Under the pieces are notes generated by a model. The model saw only the letters and a program-made list of their open reading frames with translations. It was not told the origin of the DNA and made no database searches. From Branchinecta lynchi (Eukaryota; Arthropoda; Branchiopoda; Anostraca; Branchinectidae), in NCBI GenBank assembly GCA_023053575.1, contig JAKZAP010000016.1:21470030-21534029 (forward strand): a stretch of 64,000 nt of DNA, written 5' to 3'. Each line of letters opens with the position of its first letter. The first letter of the stretch is position 1. The position numbers and the translations under genes are program-made. Shown here piece by piece: positions 55,751 through 64,000 of this stretch.

Positions 55751-56516
55751 TTTTTATGTAAGTTTTGTTTCCAACGTTGATACGCCCTTCAACATTGAAA
55801 ATAAATCTGCGGAGTTCTGGACTAAATTCAGTCCTCCTGTAAGAATGGACGTAGCATATGAATGTGCGGTTATTCAGGTAATAATTACAAATAATTACGA
55901 TGTAATAAGGAAGGATGGGCACTACGAAGCACAGATTTTACCATTTGGCTGGCCTCTCGGTCTACCTCCACCAATACGACATACCTTACCCTACTTTCAG
56001 TACGGATCAGTTGACGAGTTATGTAGGGATATAACAAAGAACTTACACGATGGTAAAAATCAAAAATTTAATATCGTTTATTCACCACAGTTTAAAAGAG
56101 TAATTGTTATTGGGCTGAAAGAAAATGAAAAACTTTGGATGTCGGACGATATGAAGGATATCTTAGGATTTAAGGACAATACTTTGAAAATTACTAATGA
56201 GTATGAAAAAGCACAAGGTAGACATGGGGATGTTCAACCTGGGTTCCATGCCTCTTACAACACGATAATGATATATGCTTCATTCATTGATAATGTGAGG
56301 GTTGGAAGCTCGAATGTCCCTCTTTTGAGAATATTAAACCGCAAGAGTTCTAAAGATGAAGTGCATTCTTGGGATATATACGAACGTATATATGTTCCTG
56401 TGAATAGTAGGGAACTAGAGCTCTGTCAGATATCATTGAAAACAGAAGGGGGTAAACTTTTACCGATAAGTCGAGGAATATCAGTAATAACCTGTCACTT
56501 TCGAGCGGTAAAATGA
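55743..56516 (+). CDS. Minor capsid (penton-like) protein
   Basis: 257 residues, overlapping the integrase end by 8 bases. The strand-rich sequence has the landmarks of Polinton penton proteins: an N-terminal region that recognises virion assembly partners, a central ILGF segment (140-143), PLLR at 193-196, YVPV near 217 and a terminal HFR at 252-254. In Polintons this protein is predicted to form the single-jelly-roll fivefold vertex next to the double-jelly-roll major capsid. The frame is intact. Assignment is by pattern memory and gene position. Confidence 0.72.
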   Translation: MSDFYVSFVSNVDTPFNIENKSAEFWTKFSPPVRMDVAYECAVIQVIITNNYDVIRKDGHYEAQILPFGWPLGLPPPIRHTLPYFQYGSVDELCRDITKNLHDGKNQKFNIVYSPQFKRVIVIGLKENEKLWMSDDMKDILGFKDNTLKITNEYEKAQGRHGDVQPGFHASYNTIMIYASFIDNVRVGSSNVPLLRILNRKSSKDEVHSWDIYERIYVPVNSRELELCQISLKTEGGKLLPISRGISVITCHFRAVK

Positions 56517-57019
56517 AAAGTCATCGTCATGCTTTCATTTGTCCGGATGTTGATTGTTACTATAATACTCTGCGTCCCCAGTATGGGGCTGGGATGCAAT
56601 TTTATCGTGGTAAGAGTGTACAATCTGGGTACGGACTTGGTTCTGTCTTTTCACAAATGTTTCGCAGTCTTGTCCCTCTTGCAAAGAAGTATCTCTTGCC
56701 GAGTGTCAGCTCTTTCGCTGCGGATACGCTTAGAGATTTTGGGAATGGCCAAGCTTTTAAAGAAAGTCTTAAAAGCAATCTTCGTAAAAGAGCTTCCAAA
56801 GTTAGTGACAGATTGGTACAGAATGGATCAGGGTTAAAAAGGAGGAAACCTTCCCCGAAGATTATCAGTCTTGTTCCGAAGAGGAGACGGAATACAGCTG
56901 CAATCAAACGGAGGCCACGTCAAGTTAAGAGCAGTAGGAAAGTGAAAGAAGGAAGAAAAAGAAAAAGAGCAGCTGCAAGACCATCTACCGCTAGAAGAGT
57001 GAAGACTGACTTCTTCTAA
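56513..57019 (+). CDS. Basic pVI/pX-like virion core protein
   Basis: 168 residues. The start shares an ATGA overlap with the penton stop. A YYNTLRPQYGAG segment and SGYGLGS motif (38-44) are followed by a hydrophobic/amphipathic stretch and a very Arg/Lys-rich C-terminal third (RRRN, KRRPRQVK, GRKRKR). This is the pattern of the conserved Polinton/adintovirus protein compared with adenovirus pVI and pX: a processed, DNA-associated, potentially membrane-active component. The GxG contexts are possible sites for the element's own protease. Its stop is two bases before the capsid gene. Confidence 0.72.
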   Translation: MKSHRHAFICPDVDCYYNTLRPQYGAGMQFYRGKSVQSGYGLGSVFSQMFRSLVPLAKKYLLPSVSSFAADTLRDFGNGQAFKESLKSNLRKRASKVSDRLVQNGSGLKRRKPSPKIISLVPKRRRNTAAIKRRPRQVKSSRKVKEGRKRKRAAARPSTARRVKTDFF

Positions 57020-57021
57020 TT

Positions 57022-58277
57022 ATGTCATATCTACCCCATCCTGATGTTGGAGCTGGAATACCATCCAATTTGAACTTGTTTAATGCCGAAAATATTAATG
57101 TGAGTGTGAAAAATGGTTATCATGAACCATTTTTTCCAGTTGCTCCCCTAGCCGAAAATACTCCAATTGAATTCAGGGTCTTTTCTAATGATGATACTTT
57201 TGTCGATCTTGCGAATTCATTTTTTGAATTTAAACTTGAAGTTGTGAAAATCGGAGAAAAGACAAAACATCCCAAGACTGAAGAAGGGGTTTATTATGAA
57301 AACAATACTTTATTTAATCTATTTTCGCAAATCCAAGTATACTTGAATGGTAGTTTGGTCAGTGTGGTAACAATTTATCCAATTACGCTAGCTACATACA
57401 GTTTATGCTTATGACACCGGAGAGTTATAAGAAAAGTCGAGCTAGTGCCTTGGGTTATTATTATCAAGCAAATCACGACGTCAACGCAAGCTTGAATGCA
57501 TCCGAAAAATTACATCTTGTTGGTAAAATCAACCATGAGCTGTTTTTCGTTAACCAGTGGCTACCTCCAAACACGAAAGTTGACATAAGGCTGACAATGT
57601 CACCTAACAATTTCCTACTTCGAAGATCGGCTAGCACTTCACCTCTCTGTACCGTACAAATAAAAGAAGCAGTTTTACATTTGAGGAAAATGCAAGTCAT
57701 TACAAGTGTAGGGCTGGCAATTGAAAAGTTAAGACTTCAGGATAACAATATTAAGCAGTTGGTACCGAAGTTAATTGCAACCCAGCGCCATCTGTCGAAG
57801 GGGATGTTGACATATACTGACTCGAGTTTCATAAACGGTGAATTACCCTCTCGTCTTTGTATTGCATTTGCTAAAAGTAGTGCAGTGCTGGGAGATCTTG
57901 ATTCGTGTCCATATGACTTCAAATTATTTGACCTATCAAATCTCTCAATCAAAGTGAATGGAGTCCCTTTGTACAGTATCGCTGTACCGGATAAGTCATA
58001 TAGATTATTGTACCACCTCACACAATCAGCACTTGATACTGACCCATTGTTTGAAAATGGAATTTCGTATGAAATGTTCAAAAGTGGTTTCGGCATGATG
58101 GTCTTTGATCTAAATGGGACCCAAGACCTGACACCTATAAAGACTGGTAGCATGAGGTTTGAAGTGACATTTGGTACTGCTCTACCCGAAAGTGTTACTC
58201 TCCTAGCACTTGCTCAGTATGAGAGCTACTGGGAAATCGACAAAAACGGGAATGTGCTAATTGACCTTGCCCCTTAA
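57022..58277 (+). pseudogene. Major capsid protein (double jelly-roll), one frameshift
   Basis: Two overlapping frames, 57022-57414 and the frame ending at 58277, together span about 415 residues, the length of Polinton major capsid proteins. The first part has the typical opening (SYLPHPDVGAGIPSNLNLF) and PIEFRV segment; the second continues with the Y-rich strand, WLPPNTKV and a FEVTFGTALPESVTLL end. The required shift lies between the in-frame stops at 57351-57353 and 57412-57414, probably near 57360. No other stops are seen. It may be a disabling indel, a sequencing error or, less likely, programmed frameshifting. Confidence 0.85.
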
Positions 58278-58278
58278 A

Positions 58279-58803
58279 ATGAATACTCAGCAGATACTAG
58301 ACGTCTTGAGATCGGATAAATATACAAGAGCTCACCGAGTCTATTGTGTGCCTGCAGATTATCTCTGTGAAGTTCGAGAGCCATGTCTTTGTGTAGTTAA
58401 TACTTCACCTTCAAAAATTAAAGACGATGGTCACTGGATAGCTCTGAAACTGAGTAGAACAAGGACGGAGGTGTATGAACCATTCGGACTTTCATTCATC
58501 CATTATAGTCCTTACATCAGAGACTTCGTGAAGGGGAGAGGAAAGACAGTAGTTCAACAAGTGACACAACTACAGTCTTTTGATACCGTTTCATGCGGGT
58601 ATCAGTGCCTGTTCTATTTACTGTTGAGATGTAGAGGATATTCTTATCAGCAGATCCTAGACATGCTTTCTGTCTTTCCAAAGCTGAATGACTTCGTGAT
58701 TGAAGGCCTGCTGTCATCTTACTTCGATATTGGACTGGAGACATTGAAGTTAGATTGTGCAAATGAAGATTGTAGCAAATTGGATTTTATTTATCGAAAA
58801 TAA
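58279..58803 (+). CDS. Adenain-type cysteine protease
   Basis: 174 residues from the ATG at 58279; an earlier in-frame ATG at 58261 overlaps the capsid gene. It matures virion proteins, probably at GxG-like sites in the small basic proteins. Catalytic signature: H52 (DDGHW), E67 (YEPFG), Q99 (LQSFD) and C106 (SCGYQC), with the Q-to-C spacing of 7 seen in adenovirus protease. The length is slightly below adenain. The frame is intact. It is the last plus-strand gene, with an AATAAA overlapping the stop region at 58796. Confidence 0.88.
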   Translation: MNTQQILDVLRSDKYTRAHRVYCVPADYLCEVREPCLCVVNTSPSKIKDDGHWIALKLSRTRTEVYEPFGLSFIHYSPYIRDFVKGRGKTVVQQVTQLQSFDTVSCGYQCLFYLLLRCRGYSYQQILDMLSVFPKLNDFVIEGLLSSYFDIGLETLKLDCANEDCSKLDFIYRK

Positions 58804-58875
58804 ACAGTATAAACCTTGTCACCTTTGTAAAGTTATCACGTATAAAACAATCCATACGGTACAACACTATCTAAC
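58804..58875. terminator. Convergent intergenic gap between protease and polymerase
   Basis: Only 72 bases separate the two stop codons. AATAAA near 58796 serves the plus strand, and the AATAAA-like AAATAAA reading on the minus strand near 58790 could serve the polymerase. The transcripts would therefore overlap at their 3' ends. A TATAAAAC at 58841 on the plus strand has no ORF downstream. Confidence 0.4.
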
Positions 58876-59687
58876 CTAATCCTCACTATCCGATAAAACA
58901 GATCTGTCCAAATCCTGCCATAAGCTAGGATCTTTTATTCGATGGTGACCAAAAGCGTATGATTTTAGACGGCTCGGTAAGATATAGCGCTTATCGTCAT
59001 AGCAAACAAGTCCTACTTTATTCACTTTCATAGTCTTGAGTTGAAAGTCTATTGACTGGATAGTTATGTTTTGAGCAGTAGTCGCTACCCCCGTTTTTAG
59101 CACTTTATGAAAGTGTTTTGTTTTGATATTCTTCTTTACAAAGCTTCGTGAAACGCCTTTTAGAGTCTGTTTAGTTTTCCCTTTAACAATTGAAAGGTGG
59201 TAATTTTTAGCACTTAAAGCGTAACAACGCAAAACTGGAAAAGAAATATCGTCCTTGAATACGCCAGCTACTTTGTGATTTGTAACATCAAGCATACTCT
59301 CGTAAAGAGATGAGTCGGGAGGATAGTCACTTAGATCAAACAATTCTCTGTTAGCTCTGAGATCCGCATAGAAGTCGTTCGTTTTTACAAGGAATGCCAG
59401 ACTATCAGTATCCGTGAATAAAAGCTCTATGTTAGCACCATACTTCCGTTTTAAAAATCCATACCAGAATTTAATCATCACTAATTTACTTAGCTCTAAA
59501 ACACAAAAGCCTGTGGTAATCGGCTTATCCAACACTATTTTTCTTGGTGTTACTTGAGCAACGGCAACATTGTCCCCGATTTCGTGAAACCGAAGCAGTC
59601 GAGGGCTGTTCTTCCAACGTTCGATTGAGTAGTCTCCAACCAATATCTTGACCTCACGTCGGTTTTCCTTCCGCTCCATAGTTTTGC
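58876..59687 (-). CDS. polB: Protein-primed-type DNA polymerase B, exon D (palm motif C and C-terminus)
   Basis: The last exon of the polymerase. It begins in the conserved stretch after motif B (KTMERKENRR), contains motif C as LLFTDTDSLAF with the paired catalytic aspartates, then LSAKNYHL and a KGVSR motif, and ends in an acidic tail. The acceptor TTTTAG precedes 59687; the first two bases complete a glycine codon split by the intron. A polymerase copying the linear genome from a protein primer is a defining Polinton gene. The frame is intact to the TAG at 58876. Confidence 0.88.
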
Positions 59688-59954
59688 CTAAAAGTAGTAC
59701 GATAGAGCACTGGTGTTTATAATTAGATTATAAACCAATAACCAACAATTTCACTGCTAATATTTCTTCCAAGATAGCGTTCTTTGACGGTGAGTCGAAA
59801 TCGTTAAAAGCGAAGGCATAGGAGCTGACATGTTTATTATTCCTAGAGTTCGTAAGCTGAACGTGGTAACTGTATATTACTGAGAAGTAGTACAGAAAAA
59901 GAAAAAAAGGGAGGGATGGTAAAACGAGTAAAATGGAATAATCGATTGACTCAC
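59688..59954 (-). other. PolB intron 3 (267 bp, phase 1)
   Basis: Donor TTTCG|GTGAGT at 59954 and acceptor ACTTTTAG ending at 59688. Removing it joins the two halves of the motif B glycine codon in NNACFG-KT. An open frame reads into the intron but loses polymerase similarity at once. Confidence 0.82.
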
Positions 59955-60429
59955 CGAAACAGGCATTGTTTAGCAGCTTGTAGAAATCTTTTTCGAAAGA
60001 TGTTGTCGCCTTTTGTCTCATCTGAATGTTGTAATCAACATACGGGCTAAGCCATGCTTCTTGTTGATATGTGAGGACACGGTGGACTTGTTTTAGTTTC
60101 AGCCCCAGTTGGCTGTTGGATAGCTACTTTCAAGTTTCGGTAGTCGATAACGTAGTTTTCTTTGTCTTCCAACGTCAGAAGCAGTTTAGCTGTCTTTGAA
60201 GGCTGTCCGCAGCTAGATGAATATGCGGATATTTCCTCTTTTCTAACTCTCCTTAGCTCTGGTAAAATAGGGAAATCGTTGTGAAGATCATGAATTTCAG
60301 CAGGATATTCGATCGAGACTTCCAGCGTATAACCAGTTGTGGAATCATCGGAAGTGTCCTGGAGTCTTGCTACCAAACCATCTATTTCTTCTTGACTCAT
60401 CCATCTGAAGTTGCGGACCGGAAATTTCC
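59955..60429 (-). pseudogene. polB: DNA polymerase B, exon C (motif B region), frameshifted
   Basis: The exon carries EYPAEIHDLHNDFP, the Polinton-type TPR-like region, the NYVIDYRNL strand, and then in another frame the VHRVL stretch and motif B (EKDFYKLLNNACFG). The two frames do not connect: the exon is one base (mod 3) too long. Stops bound the shift to 60047-60123, and the sequence CCAACAGCCAACTGG at 60108-60122 suggests a 4- or 7-base slippage duplication. With this indel the copy cannot make a full polymerase unless the base call is wrong. Confidence 0.85.
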
Positions 60430-60583
60430 CTAGAAGATAATAAGAATTAGACTAATTGATTTTATTGAGCAAGTCGTGCAAGTCCACCAGCGTAATAAAG
60501 ACACAATACGGGGACAAAATAGATTGTATACTAATTTTAGTGGTAACGGATAATTTATTGTCTGCTAAGTGTCATTATCTTAC
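60430..60583 (-). other. PolB intron 2 (154 bp, phase 1)
   Basis: Donor ATAG|GTAAGATAA at 60583 and acceptor TATCTTCTAG ending at 60430. It splits a glycine codon just after motif A. Confidence 0.8.
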
Positions 60584-60724
60584 CTATGAGCATGCTGTAG
60601 CTGTACAACGAGTTACAATCAAGGACGGAGATGTACGACTCTTCTCGACTAGCATCCCACTGGTTTTCTTCTGCTAGATATGGGTTGTTCGCTTTCGCAA
60701 ATCTTCTGACTGCTTGACATATAC
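60584..60724 (-). CDS. polB: DNA polymerase B, exon B (palm motif A)
   Basis: A 141-base exon. It reads RRFAKANNPYL, then the motif A segment ISVLDCNSLYSYSM, containing the metal-binding Asp of DxxxLY. Two bases complete a glycine codon from exon A and one base is left for exon C. It is too short to stand out as an ORF and is recognised from the motif plus the splice phases (acceptor TTTTATAG, donor G|GTAAGA). Confidence 0.85.
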
Positions 60725-60937
60725 CTATAAAATATATTATGTATTATGGTCAAGTGATCAGTGGTGGTACAGACACGCTTCCAGATAATTAGAAGCCTCG
60801 CTAGATTACATTTAATGCTCTGTTTTCCAAAATGGCGGGTGAAAAATAAATTACTTACGCATTTATTTATTTGAAGATTGCATACACTTAGTTTAATTTC
60901 AATTAACTCTAAGGTGTAAATAAAATATTTTCCTTAC
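60725..60937 (-). other. PolB intron 1 (213 bp, phase 1) containing a retroposon-tail fragment
   Basis: Donor GGAG|GTAAGG at 60937 and acceptor ATTTTATAG ending at 60725; it splits a glycine codon. Plus-strand sequence CCAAAATGGCGGGTGAAAAATAAATTACTTAC at about 60827-60857 matches the 3' end of the retroposons at 9983-10020 and 31215-31250. Part of the intron is therefore a repeat-derived insertion or a shared repeat. Confidence 0.8.
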
Positions 60938-61723
60938 CTCCGCGTATACTATCAGAGATGAACTTGTGCTGTTCCGGATCCGTCATGAGTTGAATACTAG
61001 CTTTCGTAAATCTCAGAGCTGCATCAAAAGTGTAATGTGGACTGCTGTAATACCAAGCTGAATCCAGACCGTAGCTTGCCATGCACACATTGCGAAATGA
61101 TTCAAACGTTGCTGCAAGAATTGCTACGTCTATTTCCAAGTATAGAATGTGGTACTCCTTAAAAGAGGTAAAAGAGAATCTGTCCCATATGTACAGTGCC
61201 CGCTCGTATTCCTCATCTGTTATTGACTCGCCTTTTAGCTCGGAATAGAAAGCACTTTTTGGCGGTAGGTAGGCCATCTCCAAGAGCTGCTGTGTACTTC
61301 TTATATACTCATACGGATACGGAGCTTTAACTAAAACTAAATCCACTAGCTCATCACTCAGTTCAGATCGCGATGCACGGACTATTGTTTTTAACGTATC
61401 AGATTTATCCTTTAGAAGAACCTTTGCCAGAGAATCCAAACTTGATGACATGAACTGGTAACTGTCAATAAAGAACAAATAGTCTAGCTGGACAGCAATA
61501 TACTTTTCAAAAGTTGTCGGAATCACGAAAGATTTCTTTAGCCCTGGTAGCAGCGATAGCGGAACTCCAGCAGCAAGCTTTTGGGAAATCAAGTCACCGA
61601 AACTTGCCATGACAATCGTCAAATCATAATTTTTAGCATTGTGTGCAACGGTCGGGATCTTGAAACCTTTCCTGAAGTTCAGCTGTAAGTTACAGTTGGA
61701 ATGAGCCTTCCCTCTGTAACGTC
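60938..61723 (-). CDS. polB: DNA polymerase B, exon A (3'-5' exonuclease domain)
   Basis: Codes the proofreading part and the lead into the palm. It shows YRGKAHSNC, a HNAKNYD exonuclease motif, a FIDSYQFM segment and YLEIDVAILA (exonuclease III-like), then the TFDAAL and LMTDPEQHKF stretch and IRGG just before the palm. The acceptor TTTCTTTTTCAG ends at 61724 and its first two bases again fit a split glycine codon. At least one more upstream exon is needed for the N-terminus; none could be identified before the retrotransposon at 62214. Confidence 0.85.
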
Positions 61724-62213
61724 CTGAAAAAGAAAGAAAGAGATAAATGTCAATTCGAAGCTGTATCAGATTTTACTCTTGAAGCTTTCTTATACTGTTC
61801 GGAAATTTAGTAGTATTCATACTCGGAAGACTCTAGTATAATTCTTTTTCTGTCAAACAGACGATTTGTTGACTGAGATTTGCTCTCGACCTTTTGTTTT
61901 GACAACTGGTTCTAATCTAAGTTATAGCGAAATTCTATACGACGTTACATGGAGCATGTTCCATCCTACTTACCGTAGTTACTACGCATGACGTCACGAA
62001 TTCTGGCTTTTTGCCGTCAAGGCTGGAACGATTTTTCTATTTTCCAGCAGGATCTCACGCCAGGGGCGAATCCGACCAATCACGTTCCAGAGATGCGTAG
62101 TTACTACGCTTACCACGCTCCCGAGCATGGTAAGCAAATAGTAACTATTAGTTACTATTCGGACAAGGTTGGAACGGTCAGCGTAGTAACTTTTCGTGAG
62201 GATGGAACGGAAA
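61724..62213. other. Between PolB exon A and the retrotransposon; no exon confirmed
   Basis: The missing PolB N-terminal exon(s) should start here on the minus strand. A consensus donor TACG|GTAAGT is at about 61970, but the preceding frame stops after 15 codons. Motifs CGTAGTTACTACGC occur at about 61973 and 62093, and CATGGAGCATGTTCCATC at 61950 is palindromic, pointing to a small repeat. Confidence 0.4.
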
Positions 62214-64000
62214 TAGTAAGTAAGTAAGTATTTAATCGTGAGTAAACCAAACAAGGTATTTCACTCTATATACTAAACTAAAACTACATGACATCAAAAA
62301 CAAAACACTAATCTAATCATAAAGTCTCGACTGAAGAAAAGTGATGACGCAACCAATGATCACCAACTACGAAATTTCTAATCTCCTAGTTCTTTTAAAA
62401 AAAACAATAACAAGATTTCTAACATACTTATTACTCACTGCTAAATTCAGACTAAAAGGAAAGCTAAGACCTAGTTGAGATAAACACAAATACAAGGACA
62501 TTCGCTGAGTGTAATACAAAGGACATTCAAATAAAAGATGGCTGCAAGTTTCAGGAATTTGGCAACTATAACACAAGCTAGAAGGAGCTTTACCAATTCT
62601 ATGCAGGAAACTATTAAGACGACAATGGCCGGTAATAAATTGTGTCAACTGGTATTTTGGTTCAAAAGAAGAAGCAGCAATTAAATCATTTGTACTTGAA
62701 AAGAAACGGCTTGGCCAGTAGCTAACTGAATTTTGAAAATCTCTATACCACATTTCATATAACTTAGATTTTAGAAACTGACGGTTTAAAATAAAATTAT
62801 TATCAAAAATACTGTGTCCAAACAATTCAGAAAGAACTTCATCTGTAAAAATACTATGAAGAGATGATCTTTGAACTAAAGGGAAAGAAGGTGGAGTAAA
62901 CATCGGCCAATTTTGAGGGCGGCCTCTGCGAGCATATCTTAATGCAGTCAGTTCAAAAGCTCTAATATGAATAGGTAACACGCCAGAAATAGCTGTTATT
63001 ACTTCTGACTGTGCGCTACGAAAAGATTTGGAGATTGCCAACATCGAAATTCGTTGAGCTGATTTTAGTTTTCTCAGAATATGTTTTTTCTTAAGAGCAG
63101 CGATCCAAACTGGAACAGCATATAAAATTGTGCTTTCCACAACCGACTTGTACAGTTTCCTCAATGCAAAAGGTCTTAGGCCCCATGTTGTTTTTGCCGC
63201 ACATAAAAGACGAGTTGAATATTGTTTAGCTGAATTAATTCTACTAACAACATGGTCTGTCCACAATAATTTTCTATCCAAAATAACGCCCAAATATTTA
63301 ACTTTTTCTTTCACTTCAATAGTATCACCACCAAATTTCAGAGTGATTTTTGGAACTTTATGCTTATTAGTGAATAAAACAGCTTCAGTTTTATTTTGAT
63401 CAAACTCAAGTTTATTTTTAACAGCCCATTGCTCAAACTTTGTAAACACTTTCTGAGCTATTTCTTCCAGTTGACAAATGCTTTCTGAACTTATTATCGC
63501 ACAAATATCATCTGCGTAAGCTTGTATAATACAATGTTTGTCAATTTTCTCATTCAAAAGATCATTTATGTTCATTAACCACAAAAATGGAGATACAATT
63601 CCACCCTGAGGACATGATTTTTCCAGAGCCCTTGAAACTTCATTTTGGTATATAACTACACGGTCATTAAAATAACTTTGAACTAATTTTATCAAACTTC
63701 CCGGACATTCTTTTTCTATCAATTTGTGTATTATTCCTGGATGCCAAGCGTTATCAAAAGCCCCTTTAATGTCGAAAAAAATACATAAAGTAAATTTCTT
63801 TTTTAATTTATTATTTTCAACAACAGTAACAACATTATCTACTGCATCAACTGTACTTTTCCCCTTACTAAATCCAAACTGCAAAGAAGATATCCAATTC
63901 TTTTCAGAACTTAAATTACTCAATTTCTGCATTATTACTTTTTCAAATACTTTACCTAAATTCGAAAGTAAACTAATAGGGCGGTAAGAACGGGGATTCC
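62214..64000 (-). pseudogene. R1/LOA/Jockey-like non-LTR retrotransposon, 3' part, open at window edge
   Basis: The reverse transcriptase frame is open from the right edge (64000) to the stop at 62367; the usable frame runs past the ATG at 63932 upstream into RSYRPISLLSNLGKVFEK, an early RT motif. Numbering from that ATG: FGFSKGKST (19-27), FDIKGAFDNAW (53-63), PQGG (108-111), catalytic YADD (139-142), KYLGVIL further on, and a C-terminal C454-x2-C457-x7-H465-x4-C470 knuckle typical of R1/I/Jockey-type ORF2. A ~150-bp 3' UTR ends in an (ACTT)n tail at 62214-62230. No stop is seen in the visible part, so it may be young. The endonuclease domain would be right of the window. Confidence 0.88.

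Larger units (their letters stand above)
52059..61723. mobile_element. Maverick/Polinton-type (adintovirus-like) integrated DNA virus element
   Basis: The element combines family B polymerase, chromodomain integrase, FtsK/HerA-type packaging ATPase, adenain-type protease, double-jelly-roll capsid candidate, penton-like and pVI/pX-like proteins, the standard Polinton set. Ten plus-strand ORFs (52122-58803) converge on a minus-strand spliced polymerase (58876-61723). It is compact (under 10 kb visible); Polintons are usually about 15-20 kb. The polymerase N-terminus and terminal repeats are missing or unseen, and two genes carry frameshifts. This indicates a decayed, probably truncated germline copy, although sequencing indels could explain the shifts. 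Confidence 0.92.

Noticed and set aside
59728..59952. Open frame continuing polymerase exon C beyond NNACFG
   Set aside because: Polymerase similarity stops exactly at a GTGAGT donor and resumes at 59687, so this is intron.
61960..62030. Possible upstream PolB exon ending in a GTAAGT donor with an Arg-Asp motif
   Set aside because: The frame has a stop after 15 codons, the zinc-ligand His/Cys residues are absent, and the segment is part of a small repeated palindrome.
51453..62213. Polinton terminal inverted repeats and 6-bp target duplication
   Set aside because: No long inverted match was found between the two flanks; the right end is probably displaced or lost.
1..64000. CRISPR array, rRNA genes or prokaryotic operons
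   Set aside because: No regularly spaced direct repeats with unique spacers and no rRNA-like sequence; the compact ORFs at 53-58.8 kb belong to the virus element.

Overview
The window is animal nuclear DNA: spliced exons of a conserved developmental homeobox gene, GT-AG introns, tRNA-derived SINE heads, non-LTR retrotransposon 3' ends and many short inverted-repeat transposons fill about 52 kb, followed by an integrated Maverick/Polinton-type (adintovirus-like) DNA virus element. The host is most likely a bilaterian invertebrate with a repeat-rich, AT-rich genome; nothing here fixes the phylum.

Region 1 (1-11.3 kb) is intergenic or intronic and made of repeats. Region 2 (11.4-16.4 kb) carries, on the minus strand, the 5' half of an islet/tailup (LIM-homeodomain) gene: a probable first coding exon, a LIM1 exon and a LIM2 exon whose splice phases fit one another. 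The homeodomain exons are not visible and would lie left of the window. Intron 2 holds a partial duplicate of the LIM1 exon and several mobile elements. Region 3 (16.6-51.5 kb) has no host gene I can support. It is a mosaic of two hAT-like MITE families (7 complete plus 1 partial, and 4 copies, mostly with 8-bp target duplications and three empty sites visible within the window), a PIF/Harbinger-like MITE, foldback elements, a family with GGGATCCC ends and ~140-bp internal repeats, a nest of CACTG-ended elements, retroposon 3' ends and SINEs.

Region 4 (52.1-61.7 kb) is the centrepiece. Ten closely packed plus-strand ORFs (OB-like small protein, Cys-rich protein, packaging ATPase, small hydrophobic-tailed protein, conserved unknown, chromodomain integrase, penton-like protein, pVI/pX-like basic protein, major capsid protein, adenain-type protease) face a minus-strand protein-primed-type family B DNA polymerase. 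The polymerase is split into at least four exons by introns that all fall after the first base of a glycine codon. Major capsid and polymerase each contain one frameshift, so the copy as read is not intact. The usual Polinton logic applies: polymerase for replication, integrase for insertion, ATPase, protease and capsid proteins for virion assembly. No terminal inverted repeats could be found. Region 5 (62.2-64.0 kb) is the 3' part of an R1/LOA/Jockey-like non-LTR retrotransposon on the minus strand, open at the right edge, which lies where the polymerase N-terminus or right end of the virus element would be expected.
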